From assembly GCF_019059575.1 (NCBI RefSeq), contig NW_024881845.1:496001-560000 (forward strand): DNA of 64,000 nt. The letters run 5' to 3'. Shown piece after piece: positions 11,601 through 21,034 of this stretch. The number at the start of each line of letters is the position of its first letter. Within the stretch, counting starts at the first letter, position 1. The translations under genes and the position numbers were made by a program. The notes beneath the pieces are model-generated. The model did no database searches and was not told where the DNA came from. It worked only from the letters and a program-made list of their open reading frames with translations. The stretch comes from Amphibalanus amphitrite (taxonomy: Eukaryota; Arthropoda; Thecostraca; Balanomorpha; Balanidae).

Positions 11601-14600
11601 CGCACCCACGAGCTGGTAGCTTCCTTATAATAAATAACCGCACTATGATCCCGTAAGTACGCCCTGAATAAAGCGATATGGTAAAGACGCGTCAATTTCA
11701 GCCAGGTTTATTACCCCATAAAACAAATGCGTGGCCATCATTCACTCCCGTTTTACTATCGCTGATGAGGGTTCTCCCTAAGTCCTTAAAGACTGCCTCG
11801 GTTTTGAGGTCAGAATTGGTGTAATTTTCCCCGACCTCGAGCCCGGCCGAGTGGCTCGGAGCCCGGCGGGCTACGTGCTATGCGGATGTCAGTCAACTCC
11901 GAGCCGGCGACGGGCGACGTCCCGCGAACCCGTCTCACTTCGAGCTGCCTCTACTGCTCGAGTTCGCTCCGCTCGAGATTAGCTCACTCCGCACGCGAGC
12001 GTGTCGCCCAACCCCGTCACCTCCCGCCGGAGCCGACGATCCGACGGCGGTGCCGACGATCCGACGGCGGTGCCGACGATCCGACGCGACGGCGCACTGT
12101 AGGCGTTCGGGCCGGTCTAGCCTCTTACGGAGCAAAAAAATTATTTTGCTTTTATGAACACAAAAAGCATACCAATCGACTACAAAATGTCCATACATTA
12201 TATAAATGACCATTATCTGGTCATGCAACACCTTGGTATAGGGTGAAAGGGGCTTCAAACACAAAGCTTTCTTAGGCCGTAGACAAGTCATAGTTTTCGG
12301 GTGTTTGAAGAGTCAAAGTAGATGCCATGGGGATCTTATGTGCGTGAGTTTTACACGCCAATGATTTTATGAGTTGTTCTGTGACATGTTACGAACAATT
12401 CCGCGCAACGAAAAATGAGGTTGCGAAAATCATTTAGCAGCATGAGAGATAAACATATCACCGAGTTATTTTGTATGCTTAAAATTAATATCACTCACTA
12501 TGTTAAGCCGATCTTTTGAGTTCCCCCAGGTCCCGGTCTAAATCGAGTGTCACCATGTGCATTGTGATGTTATTGAACCGGCCAAGCAATAAAAAAGTGC
12601 GCAAACTTGCGCCATTTGCTGCTATGCAACATTTTGCAATACGCCGTCTAGCCTTTATTAGCTCCATAGTGACGGGAGCGAACAAATCAGCCTGCATTTT
12701 AGCTTATATTATTTCAAGTGATGACAGTAACACCAGCCAGTGTTATCTCGTGGGTCAGAAGCATTCTAATTGACCGGAGGATGAGCTGTCACGTGACCGG
12801 AAAGGCCTCAGGCGATGCACAGTGGGCGATCCGGCCGGTCTGGTCTCGCGAAACCTCAAACACATTTTGTGTCCTAAAAAAAAATTGAGAAGTATTGCAC
12901 ATGAGTTAATGGGAAATTCTGCATAAGTCACGCCACCCCCCCCCCCCCCCCGAGGCCGAGGGGGAGGGGGGGGGGTGCCGCCCCCTTATAGGTTTTAACG
13001 CGATAGCTCACAACACGCCGGCGATAAAGAGCTGAAACTTGGCGTACTTGACCTTTGATTCAAGCCGGATCTTGTTAAATCAACCGCATTTTCAGGTCAG
13101 GTCAGGTCAGGTCGCTGACCTATGACGTCATAAGTGAACCTCTGCACGGTCCTCAGATGTTGCAACGTCGCAACGCCCTCAGTGCCAGAGGGACGTTCAC
13201 AGGGAGATGAAGATTTCAGGACGTAGCTTACCCCGAGGTCTCACAATATGTATATTTATATCTCGGATTTTTTGCTAAAGTTCACATGCGGTCAGGTCGG
13301 TCGCGTGATCTCACCGTTATAAGTCAATGAGGACAATATGGAAGCTGTTATTTTAGCGCCAGGAATGATCTATAACTATCTCAAGCACATGGAATCATGG
13401 TTTCATGCGCTCCCTGCAAGGTACGGTGCTACACCTTTGCATTGCTAACCTTGCATGACGTCATTTATGACGTAGGGCCATATTAGTTTTCCGTCAATAA
13501 CTCCGGAACAAAGTAAGTTAGACAGTCGCCCTCCTTTGACCAAGTTCGTGACCTGAGGGACTCTGACCAGACTTTGACTAGAGGTCAACGACTCAAAACC
13601 TTAACCTTCGGACTTATAGGTGGTCGAACGGACCACCCTCGTTTTTTCACAAATAACTCGCGTAAAAAGTGGCCGATCAAGACGAAACTTTCAGTACATT
13701 CGAGTTCATCAATTTCACACCTACACTGAAAATTTCATGACCCTGACCCCAATGACCTTTGACCTGTGACCTATTTCTCGAGACCATGTTTGGCCGGAAT
13801 CGCGATTCGGCGTGTGTCGGCTCACATTATCCGCGCATTTGCAGTCTTTTTGTGGTTTCAAACGTTCAACCATGTGAAATGATATTGGTTCCATGCATTA
13901 TGCTGGGTGTCAAGGTCACCTGAAGGTCAGGTCAGTTCATTGACCTTTGGTGACCTCGGTTCACTTTTTCGAGTTTTACATGTTTCTAGGCTAGTTTTTG
14001 GAACTGATTTCGAATTTCGCAACCATTTGAGCATTTACGAAGTAGTTTTGGTGCCTTTGTATGATGTTACGAGGCTGTCAGTAGCGGTTGACACCTACTA
14101 TGAATACCCGGCAGGACGCATACTAGCTGACCTGACTTGACCTGACCCGACCTGGCCTAAATGCATGACGAAATCATCTGTGATCAAAACTAGCATGAAA
14201 TTCGTGATCGGCACCCCGAAAAGCCCCAAAGCAACCTCACTTTACGATGTTCTAACAGGTTCCGATTTTCCCGACTTTTGGGAAATTGACCTGCCCTGGA
14301 AGGTCAACCAATGACCTAGGACCTTAAAATTGGGTTATCATCAGCTTTCTCTCATCACGGGCAGCAACCTCGTTTTTTCCGCGAAGCTCTAGCTCGATCA
14401 GGGGCCAAACCGCAAGGGGGAATGGAAGTGCTCCGTTTTGCCACGTTTATGCAACATTTCATGCAGTTACTGCACATTGCGAAAGCTTATAACATGGGAA
14501 ATCGTCATGCATTCACGTTCTTTAATGAATTTGCTACAGTTTGGTGTGTAATTCGTAGGCGTAGGTCTCCTAGATCCAAGGCTATAAGGGTTGAAAGGTT

Positions 14601-16401
14601 GTGAGAGGCTAGAACCCTTGAAACGCCCACTGTGCGGCGGTGCCTCAGAGCGCCAGCCACGAGACTCACCCGCAGGATATTCACCGGCGCAGTTTCGTCG
14701 TTACGGTCGGTTACTCCGTGCCAGCGGGTGGCATTGTCGCCTTTATGGAACAGCACGCGATGCGACGCGGCCGAATATTATTATCCAAGCAGCGTGGTCG
14801 ATGCGGCGGCTGGCTCGGATGCCTTTCTCGGTTGGTCGCGATATCTTTCGAGTTCTGACTTCCGACCTTGGCTCTGCCACAAGCTGGCGTCTGAACGTTC
14901 CCAGTTGGAGCCAATCCGTTGGACTGTTTATGGTAGCAGTGTAGCACTTACGAAAATCATATTTAGGGAACACTAGTTTCACAGGATTAAATGGCAAAAT
15001 AAAAACTGGCTCGGTGTCACGTAACATATCAATCAGGTGCTGCTAGGTGTTACGTTATGTACGTTACGTCCATGTCATGTAGATTAGCCAGCCTATGCCC
15101 TATCCTATCAACAAAAAGTGTAATGCAACATTGATACTTAGCGTTCCAAAAAATGCACTGTTTGGAAACGGTGCAAACTACAAGCCTTAGTCTTACATTA
15201 CGCAATATTACATTTTGCATACAATAATTGTACCTGTGTTATAACATAATGGTTTCAGGTTTTCTAATGTCATGAATATATTTTTGCACCCACAAAACGA
15301 TCCGGGGAAACGTTTAGAAGTTCGACTTAGGTACAGCATTTTTGCACACTGCATACCTACCTATATTTCGGAATTAAAAAGCAACAGGTGCGGATAAAAA
15401 CACCGTTACACCAGGAAAATAAAAAAGTTATTTCTATAACACGACATACTGGACAATGGTCTCAAACCGTATTTTACCTGGTTAACATGATTGATGTCGC
15501 ACCCGAGCTCGATCATTTTATCGATGACGGCCAGCCGGTTGTCCCTAGCGGCGAACATCAGCGGAGTAAACTCCCGCTGAAAACAGACGTAATGTAGGCA
15601 ATTAGATAAATCTCATAAATGCGATTATCGGCGAATATTCACAGGTCTAAAGCAAAGCATAGTTTAAGTCGATCAAGGCAATAAGTTCATTAAAAATGTT
15701 TAGTCTGGCTACTACAATAATGATTCAATCGTCATCTTTTTATGACATTACATTAATATAGGAAAATGTCTAATGTTTAATGTTAATCGAACGAAACAAA
15801 CAAACATACAAACCAACAAACAAACAAACAAACAAACAAACAAACAATTTAACAAATTAGCGAAAAAACTGCCAAACTGGAGACTTAAGTTTTAACAAGC
15901 TCGACATCTTTCAAAAATCGACATAAATACATAAACAGATGTGCTAGTCTGCCGTCTCGCCCGGCTCACCTCATCGACAATGCCCTGCAGGGGGCTGGGT
16001 CCGAGCCTCCCCTCCAGCGCAGCCCTCTCGAGGCTCTTCAGGCTCTGATCGACGGCCACCCAGTCGGACCTCTGACACAGCACCAGGGTACGACGGGCCT
16101 GCATCCGCACGCGGTGAGAGGTCTGTTCGGTCAGCTCTTCATCGGACTCCTCCCCGCCCCCGGCGGTCGGCCGACGGCCCGGAGAGCGACCGGCGGCCAG
16201 GAGACGGTTCCTCGACATCCTCCACCGACTACGGGCGTCCCGCGGAGGACAGTCCTCTTCCGTCCTCCCCCGGGGGCCGTCCTCGGTGCCGGGCCGAGCG
16301 CGGGCGTCCCGTCGAGCCGACCGCCGAGCGGGCTCTGTCGGCGGGGTGTAGTCGGATGGGGGTCGACTGAGACTGGCCGTCGGTCGACGGAGGCCCGACA
16401 T
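2611..16401 (-). CDS. nompC: nompC (TRPN channel), 5' part: 14 coding exons
   Basis: NompC is the TRPN mechanosensitive cation channel of ciliated sensory neurons. In the family, a long ankyrin array tethers the channel to microtubules and acts as the gating spring. The 14 exons listed separately join in phase into 661 codons from an ATG at 16,401. Residues 1-144 are the pre-ankyrin segment; the rest is about 15 ankyrin repeats. Identity rests on remembered Drosophila NompC blocks that line up in order, for example LADKFKAS followed by RTKDGDTLLHIAARSGH (fly RTKDGSTLMHIASLNGH), and ETPLHLAAG with ALLKSGAS (fly ETPLHIAAR with MLLKSGAS). The fly protein has 29 repeats, so roughly half the array and the whole membrane domain lie beyond position 1. 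Introns 2, 4, 11 and 12 carry mobile elements. Ankyrin alone is not diagnostic; the ordered matches are. Confidence 0.93.
2909..3157 (-). CDS. nompC: nompC exon 13: ankyrin repeats 13-14
   Basis: The exon is 249 bp, 83 codons, phase 0 (acceptor TCTTCAG|TCC, donor CAG|GTCAGT). SGDTPLHLACSAGHRDVITA opens a repeat matching fly GETPLHMACRACHPDIVRHL. After a linker, SGLTPLHCAASRSAQAW and DILDLLCVSGARLDH match the next fly repeat (GATALHYTCQ, RMLLENGADV). The inter-repeat linker differs in length from the fly, as expected for this looser region. Confidence 0.9.
3437..5428. mobile_element. hAT-type non-autonomous element carrying a minisatellite (1.99 kb)
   Basis: The element is flanked by a perfect 8-bp duplication, CATTAAAC (3,429-3,436 and 5,429-5,436). 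The termini are CAGGGGCGTAGGCAGG on the left and, inwards from the right, CAGCGGCGTATTTAG. Both are typical hAT ends. It lies wholly inside the intron between nompC exons 12 and 13. There is no transposase; the interior is mostly a degenerate tandem repeat. Confidence 0.85.
3465..4535. repeat. degenerate GCGCCCTCC minisatellite inside the hAT element
   Basis: Short units built around GCGCCCTCC and ending in CTGTTGATC or CTACCTATTG recur with a period near 36 bp, strongest from about 3,780 to 4,535. The first part (3,480-3,715) uses shorter GGCGCCCTCC units in both orientations. Because the spacing is often a multiple of three, long Leu/Ile/Ala-rich or Arg/Ala-rich frames stay open. These are artefacts of the repeat. 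Confidence 0.8.
5574..5668 (-). CDS. nompC: nompC exon 12: ankyrin repeat 12
   Basis: The exon is 95 bp: two bases complete a Gly codon, then 31 codons (acceptor TCTCAG|GTC, donor CAG|GTCAGG). RQPLHVAAERGHLETCQLLL then EEGADPAVQCQ matches fly LTPVHVAARHGNLATLMQLLEDEGDP. The next intron (5,573-3,158) contains a complete hAT element. Confidence 0.92.
5765..5945. mobile_element. inverted-dimer element with hammerhead-like arms, copy 1
   Basis: Two arms of about 75-80 bp are near-perfect reverse complements (5,765-5,842 and about 5,845-5,923). A 22-bp tail follows on the right, and the 12-bp direct repeat CAACCACCTAGC flanks the whole (5,753-5,764 and 5,946-5,957). The longer, even duplication and the one-sided tail suggest insertion by a retro-type process rather than cut-and-paste. 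It lies in the intron between nompC exons 11 and 12. Confidence 0.65.
5798..5842 (-). ncRNA. hammerhead-ribozyme-like core (decayed)
   Basis: On the minus strand the order is TAGGACCAA, CTGATGA, C, GAT-ATT-ATC, GAA, CCGCGT, T, TTGGTCCTA. The outer 9-bp segments pair perfectly as stem I, GAT/ATC can form stem II, and CTGATGA and GAA are the catalytic core strands. Two departures are seen: one extra C after CTGATGA, and C where A is expected after GAA. Cleavage activity is therefore doubtful. Confidence 0.4.
6112..6225 (-). CDS. nompC: nompC exon 11: ankyrin repeat 11
   Basis: The exon is 114 bp: it completes a Gly codon, has 37 codons, and leaves one base (donor AAGG|GTGAGT). GDETPLHLAAGCAAGTESVR then ALLKSGASVDSTD matches fly RETPLHIAARVKDGDRCALMLLKSGAS. 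Confidence 0.92.
7423..7516 (-). CDS. nompC: nompC exon 10: ankyrin repeat 10
   Basis: The exon is 94 bp, 31 codons plus one base (donor AAAG|GTATGT). GGLTSLHLAAGAGQTAAVEA then LLGHGAHMERK matches fly YTALHIAVESAKPAVVETLLGFGADVH. Confidence 0.9.
7780..7878 (-). CDS. nompC: nompC exon 9: ankyrin repeat 9
   Basis: The exon is 99 bp, 33 codons, phase 0 (acceptor TTTTCAG|TCT, donor CGG|GTAAGA). SGMRAIHQAALEGHGPVIAA then LIQNGELVDTTCR matches fly GARSIHTAAAYGHTGIINTLLQKGEKVDVTT. Confidence 0.92.
7879..7965 (-). pseudogene. tRNA-like remnant (B-box) beside nompC exon 9
   Basis: The minus strand reads CGGGTTCGAATCCCG, a perfect T-arm with an internal polymerase III B box, ending about 20 bp before the exon 9 acceptor. 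The D-arm side is weak and the acceptor stem does not close. This is probably a tRNA-derived SINE fragment or a tRNA pseudogene rather than a working tRNA. Confidence 0.3.
8936..9132 (-). CDS. nompC: nompC exon 8: ankyrin repeats 7-8
   Basis: The exon is 197 bp: two bases complete a split Asp codon, then come 65 codons (donor AAG|GTGAGA). It encodes two repeats. RTALHVAAEHGYTLVVETLA, DKFKAS, and RTKDGDTLLHIAARSGH then MPNK match the fly protein nearly residue for residue (RTPMHLAAENGH, LADKFKAS, RTKDGSTLMHIASLNGH, MPNK). This is the strongest identification in the gene. Confidence 0.95.
9370..9475 (-). CDS. nompC: nompC exon 7: ankyrin repeat 6
   Basis: The exon is 106 bp, phase 0 start, and leaves one base (G) for the next exon (donor CATG|GTGAGC). 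GDGQTALHVAAAEGDECMVK then YLHSLEADAAILDSH matches fly GEGQTPLHIAAAEGDEALLKY. Confidence 0.93.
9881..9994 (-). CDS. nompC: nompC exon 6: ankyrin repeat 5
   Basis: The exon is 114 bp, 38 codons, phase 0 (acceptor TTACAG|GTC, donor AAC|GTACGT). SGDTVLHMAAHRRDLDLAKL then EHGAKVNAQN matches fly GDTALHLAARRRDVDMVRIL and YGTNVDTQN. The RRD signature is kept. Confidence 0.93.
10432..10518 (-). CDS. nompC: nompC exon 5: ankyrin repeat 4
   Basis: The exon is 87 bp, 29 codons, phase 0 (acceptor GTTTCAG|GAC, donor CAG|GTAATT). DGNIPLFLATEVGALQVCKE then LLGSEAEQQ matches fly GKIPLLLAVESGNQSMCRELL followed by AAQTAEQL. This is one of the most specific NompC matches in the window. Confidence 0.93.
10753..10919. 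mobile_element. inverted-dimer element with hammerhead-like arms, copy 2
   Basis: Arms of about 70 bp (about 10,753-10,825 and 10,826-10,897) are near-perfect reverse complements. A tail of about 20 bp follows on the right. The flanking 12-bp direct repeats are AGCATTTAGTAG (10,741-10,752) and AGCATTAAGTAG (10,920-10,931), with one mismatch. Architecture and arm motif are the same as in the copy at 5.8 kb, although the outer sequences differ. It lies in the intron between nompC exons 4 and 5. Confidence 0.65.
10838..10877 (+). ncRNA. hammerhead-ribozyme-like core
   Basis: The order is AGACG, CTGATGA, C, GG-TGATTTAG-CC, GAAA, CGCGT, T, CGTCT. AGACG pairs with CGTCT as stem I, GG/CC gives a short stem II, and A-C-GC-G-T gives the minimal stem III known from hammerheads of Penelope-like elements. 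One extra C after CTGATGA is the only core irregularity. The opposite arm (10,773-10,812, minus strand) has the same motif but G at the cleavage position. Confidence 0.45.
10973..11086 (-). CDS. nompC: nompC exon 4: ankyrin repeat 3
   Basis: The exon is 114 bp, 38 codons, phase 0 (acceptor GGCTAG|CCG, donor GCA|GTAAGC). PKQMTCVHLACTRI then VLRLLLQQLKVDTARL matches fly SQTAVHLVSSR and NILRALLAAAGKDIRL. An alternative acceptor 9 bp further in (GCAG|ATG) would drop three residues. The longer form fits the family better. Confidence 0.85.
11311..11409 (-). CDS. nompC: nompC exon 3: ankyrin repeat 2
   Basis: The exon is 99 bp, 33 codons, phase 0 (acceptor CTTGCAG|GAG, donor GAG|GTAAGA). EGMTVLHMAVLNGKEDMVKA then LLNKKADI is a canonical ankyrin repeat. 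It matches the fly block NVLHIAAMYSREDVVKLLL. Confidence 0.92.
12039..12092. repeat. short 21-bp tandem repeat
   Basis: About 2.5 copies of a 21-bp unit (CCGACGATCCGACGGCGGTG plus one base) lie inside a GC-rich patch (about 11,820-12,120) of nompC intron 2. The patch has no recognisable gene. Confidence 0.7.
12818..14634. mobile_element. Transib-like non-autonomous element 2 (1.82 kb)
   Basis: The left end is CACAGTGGGCGATCC. The right end, read inwards, is CACAGTGGGCGTTTC. Flanking pentamers are CGATG and CGGCG, both of CNNNG form but no longer identical. The core at 13,630-14,405 matches element 1 (1,441-2,230), ending in the shared CAGGGGCCAAAC. It lies in nompC intron 2 and is non-coding. 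Confidence 0.68.
15478..15576 (-). CDS. nompC: nompC exon 2: ankyrin repeat 1
   Basis: The exon is 99 bp, exactly 33 codons, phase 0 at both ends (acceptor TTTTCAG|CGG, donor CAG|GTAAAA). The translation REFTPLMFAARDNR then IDKMIELGCDIN matches fly GMTPLMYATKDNK and MDRMIELGADV. The following intron of about 4.1 kb holds a Transib-like element. Confidence 0.9.
15795..15848. repeat. (CAAA)n microsatellite
   Basis: About 13 units of CAAA with a few changes lie in the 393-bp intron between nompC exons 1 and 2. Confidence 0.9.
15970..16401 (-). CDS. nompC: nompC exon 1: N-terminal segment
   Basis: This exon has 144 codons, from ATG at 16,399-16,401 to donor GAG|GTGAGC. Residues 1 to about 85 are Arg/Pro/Ser-rich and look disordered. 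The C-terminal part (QARRTLVLCQRSDW, then VDQSLKSLERAALEG, then GIVDE) matches the fly segment before the first ankyrin repeat (VLGLAMKSEW, LKKLEK, GVHD). I chose this ATG because it is the first in the open frame and gives an MS start as in the fly. Unspliced extra 5' exons cannot be excluded. A repeat element begins about 350 bp upstream, so the core promoter must be short or lie within repeats. Confidence 0.85.
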
Positions 16402-16747
16402 GGCGTCTGTGCGACGACGGCGACGAGGAAGTTAGGAGAGTAGACAATAGTTATCACATATAAGGCTGAGTCGTGAGAGCAGGGCCGGAGCCGTTACTCA
16501 AACCGAAGAGGTGTGGTCACCACGACCAAATAGTCACGACTAAAAGCCCCGGGCTGGACAGTGCGACAGAAACCGTCGCGGGTCGCGCATGCGTCCCCTT
16601 CAGCGAGCCTTTTCAGTTTTCTGACAGGTGCGGGGGTGGTACCAGGACGCGAGGTAGCTGTATCGACTATGCTCATTCATATGAATATTCCCCAGGGGTG
16701 TTAGCATTTGAAAAGCTCGGCTTCACTGCTGCAGCGCAGATCATAAC

Positions 16748-17775
16748 ACGCGCACTGCAGCGGGTCTGAGCCGAACACGAACTGCAGGGGGGGGGGGGGG
16801 GGTTGAAAACAACCCCCCCTGAGATCTCGAAAACGGCGCAACGTAGCGACAAGCGGTAAACGGCGTTGGATAGGTTAAGATGAGATCAACAAGAAATACA
16901 AAGATCATTTTTGGGTCAGGTCAAACACGAGGTCACCAGAGGTCACCGAAGACAAAATGTTACGATTTTCACAACAGGAATTTCGCGGTAGTTTTTCTTG
17001 AATAACTTGTCTTGCACACAAGACAGAGGATCGATTCGAACGCCATCGTTCTTAGCTCGTCAAGGCGCATCGAATGATATATAATATGACCTCGAAAGGT
17101 CAAGTTGAAAATTTGACCTCAGGTCAAGGTCATGACCTGACCGAAATAGGTCATGTTGCATATCATTCGATCCGCATTGACGAGAAAAACACGATAAACG
17201 TCGAACGGAGTCTCTATCTCTACTCAATCTCAAGTTATTGAAGAAAAACCGCTGGTGACCTCAGGTGACCTAAGATGACCTGGAGATCACCTTCCAAAGG
17301 TCATAAGTGATATGTTTCGGTGAAATCACCAACAGGGACCTGTAATGCTATGATCCTGAGCGTATTGAAGTCATAGGATGGCATTCAGAGTAAGTTGAAA
17401 TTTCTCCCATTGACTTATAATGGGCCGGTCGCAAAAATGACCTGACCTTAGGTCATCGATATAAAAATTCCGAGATATACAAGTTGTAGCTCGTGATGAC
17501 TTTATTATTTCCTGTGGGTTTCAAGATCATATCTCAACAACTGTGGGCTTGGTGGGATTGCAAACTTCGAAATTTACGTTTCGAGGTAGGGTCACTTGAC
17601 CTGACCTGGTGACCTGACCATAGGTCACCTGGGGTTAAAATTTTTACTCAAGGTGTGCAAAAGTTGTGAGAACAGGTATGCAAAATTTGGCGGCGCTACG
17701 CGCCGCCGTTTTCTCGCAATTTGCGAAAAACCACAGGGGGGGGGGGTTGAAAACAACCCCCCCTGCAGTGCGCGT
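16748..17775. mobile_element. AGGTCA-rich element upstream of nompC, decayed TTAA type
   Basis: Inverted ends ACGCGCACTGCAG bound a 1.03-kb segment with G-rich hairpins (GGGGTTGAAAACAACCCC) just inside both ends. The interior (17,055-17,700) is clearly related to the TTAA elements at 1 and 18.8 kb, including the TCAAGGTCATGACCTGACC core. The expected flanking TTAA is not intact on either side. It begins about 350 bp upstream of the nompC start codon. Confidence 0.55.
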
Positions 17776-18317
17776 AATAATAAGATGCATCGTCGTTTCT
17801 GCTAAGTTAGGTAAAGTTCTTAAGATTCATCATGCATATGCATTGCATATTCATCTCCACTCTGAAGAGATTAGAGCCTATAGAGGCAAGAACTTCAGTA
17901 TATTGAACGGTTTTTATCCCGCCCATGGCGACTGCCGGTGGTACGAAGCAACACACCAAAGCGAAGGAAAGGTACCGTCTTTACGCTATCCTCCAATTCG
18001 GTTCCTCGCCAGTGCGTGCCAACAACTAACAAGGGAAGAGCGGCGTCCAAAAGGTCATTAAAATCATTTACATTGTGAGGGTTAGGCTTGCAAGACCACG
18101 TGCAAGATGCACGTCTCCCTCACCGAAGCGCACTTAATGAAGTATAATTTGACCCTGAACGATCAACCTGAAAATTTTGCCTTTGGCCAAAGTGATAAAC
18201 TGACCAAAAATGTCTGTCTGTTGCATATCAGTCGATCCGCATTATGGGGAGACATCCAATGTTTTTTTTTTAATCAAAACGTACGAAAAAATTGTCATTT
18301 ACAGTGTTCGTGACTTT
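17776..18317. other. intergenic, nothing recognised
   Basis: This is AT-rich sequence between two elements, with no conserved frame. An open stretch crossing the repeat boundary at 17,666-18,061 is not supported by any similarity. Confidence 0.5.
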
Positions 18318-18321
18318 TTAA

Positions 18322-19509
18322 CCCGCGCCCCAATGGCGGTCTCAGCCAACTTCACCTTTGTGGGGGGGGGGGGGCATATGTTACCACCCACCTCTAACTC
18401 AAAAACTAAGAGGGCTAGAAAGACGCGGTAAAAAGCAGTCGATAGCTCTCAATGCGTACGTTTGAAACTATTTCAGTCATTTTTCATCTTAGAGCAATAT
18501 TGGGGTCACTGGAGGTCATCAAAGGTCAAAATTTGCCAAATGTCACTGTATTTTTCAGAAAACATGCATTTATCTCAGGAATTATGATAGCTAGAAAAAC
18601 GCATGGAAAAGCAATCGACAGCTTTTGAACTCTTCTTTTGATAAGGCCATCATCAAAATTAACCTCAGGTCAACGGTTTAGCCTCCAGAGGGCAAAAACT
18701 CCAAAAATAGCTGTTTTTACGAAGTGTTTTTCGACAATAACTTTTGACTAAAAAAGCTACGACATTTCTATTGCCAGAATCGTGTTCCTCTCGCCGAGAC
18801 GCGTCGAATGAACTATAATCTGACCTTGAAAGGACAACTTGAAAATTTGACCTCAGGTCAAGGTCATTACCTGACCGGAAAGGTCATGTTACATATCAGT
18901 CGATGCGTCTCAACAAGACAAACGCAATGAGGCCATCCCCTGCGTCCTATCTCTTTCCAATCGAGAGTTATTGGCAAAAATCTGTTTGTAGCCTCAAATG
19001 ACCTCGGATGACCTTTCTAGAGGCTATCAGCAAAAAAGACACCTTGGTCGTCACGGGTGGTCCAAATCATTGTGATTCTGATTTCTGAAATATTTGGACT
19101 GTTCCTATGCGTACACACGGATCTAGAGGCATTTTCATTTTTCTCCATTGACTTATAATGGTAAGGTCACGCCACTGGCCTGACCTTAGGTCACGGATAT
19201 AAAAAATCCGAGATATACACATTATAGACGCCCATAACATCATGCAATCCTCCAAGTTTAAAACCTTTCTGACAAACACTGCAGGCTGGACACGATTGCA
19301 AACTTTTTTATTTTTAGGCTTAGTCAGCTAACTTGACCTGGTGACCTGACCTGACATGACCTGAGGTCAAAAACCTCACACATTGTCCAAAATTGATGTA
19401 CAGAAAGCTACTTCAAGCGGCGCGGCGGTACGCGCCGCGGTTTTTTATTCACACGCGAAAAACGCGACAGGGTGGTAACATATGCCCCCCCCCCCCACTG
19501 GGACGAAGG
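18322..19509. mobile_element. complete TTAA-flanked AGGTCA-rich element (1.19 kb)
   Basis: TTAA lies on both sides (18,318-18,321 and 19,510-19,513). The terminal repeats are CCCGCGCCCCAATGG on the left and, inwards from the right, CCTTCGTCCCAGTGG, an imperfect pair. TTAA targets with CC-initial termini are the pattern of piggyBac-type elements. There is no transposase. The right 0.7 kb is nearly the same as positions 1-687. The AGGTCA core lies at about 18,830-18,900. Confidence 0.7.
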
Positions 19510-20011
19510 TTAATCGTCTAGCTAGGTATCATGGCCTCTGTTGTGTATCGAGTGGTCAGTACTTTCCTTATTCTGCTACTTCCGATTGTACTTCATGCTT
19601 TTGGCTGACTCCAAAGACTCCTTTTTACTCAGAACGTTTCTTCCATACTACACAAGGCCAAGAACAACAACTTCCAAGGTTCTCCATATGAGGCACACTC
19701 TCTAAATCCAGGCAGAGTAAATGACGTCACAAGAGACATCATCCTAATACACAACAGCCTCAGAGTTTGTTCACACATGCTAGGTCACAAGCGCAATTAG
19801 CCCATTTAGTAAATAATCGGACCATAGAAACATGCTGAGATTGACTCATCCGAAGGAGGCATCGCACTGTTCCATTTACACAATACACACTTTGCCAAAT
19901 TGGCAATGCCGTAGGCCAGTAGTACGCACTACGCATCCCTGTGGTGTAGATGAGGGGTATTGCGAGTGTCGATTCGAGGGGTTAATGGGGCGCGATTCGT
20001 TTTTGCGTTAA

Positions 20012-21030
20012 CCCGCGCACCGACGGGGGGGGGGCGGATATCCAACCCGATCCCCCCCGAGGTTTTTCGTAAATAGCGGGAAAACTGCGGCACGTAGAGC
20101 CACGAAAGTTGGCATGACTACTCCCCCATCAATTTTACACATTTTGTGCAAGTTTGAGCCTCCTAGCTTTCAAGGCCAAGTCACCAGGTCACTTCGAATG
20201 ACCCGACCTCAAATCACTTTTTTGCGACTTTGTCACCGCGTCAGAGCTACAGTAGACGACAGAATCCCTTGAAACTTGCAGGATGTAATGAGTTCATTAG
20301 TAGCTACAGTTGGTCATCTCGGTATTCCGATATCGATGACCTAAGGTCAGGTCAATTTCTTGACTTTCCAATTATAAGTGAATATGAGAAAATCAACTGC
20401 CTGATTTTTTACTAGAACGCGTCGGAATGGCCTAAAATACCATGAATGACATCATACACAACGATCAACCTTGACTACCTTGAGGCCTTTTCTGCTCTTG
20501 GGGCAAATGTAAGGTCATGTGACGTCATCAAAGGTCACCAAAGTTTTTTTTGCTAGTAACTCCTTACAGAAACGAGACACAGTCGCACGGATGGTCTCAT
20601 TGTGTTCAGCTTGTCACGGCGCATCGAATGACGTATAATGACCTCGAGGTCACGTGATCTGAGATCAACCTTTGACCTTGACATTTCGAGGTAAACAATT
20701 AAACATATATGTTTCGATGCGGACCGACGAGAGGATCACGATGACGCTGTTAGTTTGTTTCTAGCTTGGTTACTCCGAAAGTTATTCGACAAAAACTCTT
20801 CATATTTAGTGCCGCTATTCTTGTTTACCCCTGTGACGTCATCTTTGACCTGGTCTGAAAATGACTTCAGTAAAAATTGTAGAACTTATCCGTGTGTACC
20901 CCATGCCGTTTACCGCTTGTCGCAATCTTGCTTGGTTCTCGAGATCTCGGAGGGGGGGGGGGGGGAAGGTTGGATATTTATCCGCCCCCGTCGGTTCTAA
21001 GTTGGTGCGTAGCCCCGTCGGTGTTCCGGG
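20012..21030. mobile_element. TTAA-flanked element (1.02 kb)
   Basis: TTAA lies at 20,008-20,011 and 21,031-21,034. The termini are CCCGCGCACCGACGGG on the left and CCCGGAACACCGACGGG inwards from the right. The interior has G-tract hairpins and several AGGTCA/TGACCT sites (20,160-20,700). It is non-coding. Confidence 0.7.
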
Positions 21031-21034
21031 TTAA

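Noticed and set aside
14669-14733. Minus-strand peptide GVTDRNDETAPVNILR followed by GTGAGT, resembling the fly NompC segment that ends in NILR
   Set aside because: The homologous position is already filled by exon 4 (10,973-11,086) in the correct order, and this stretch lies at the end of a Transib-like element. Coincidence.
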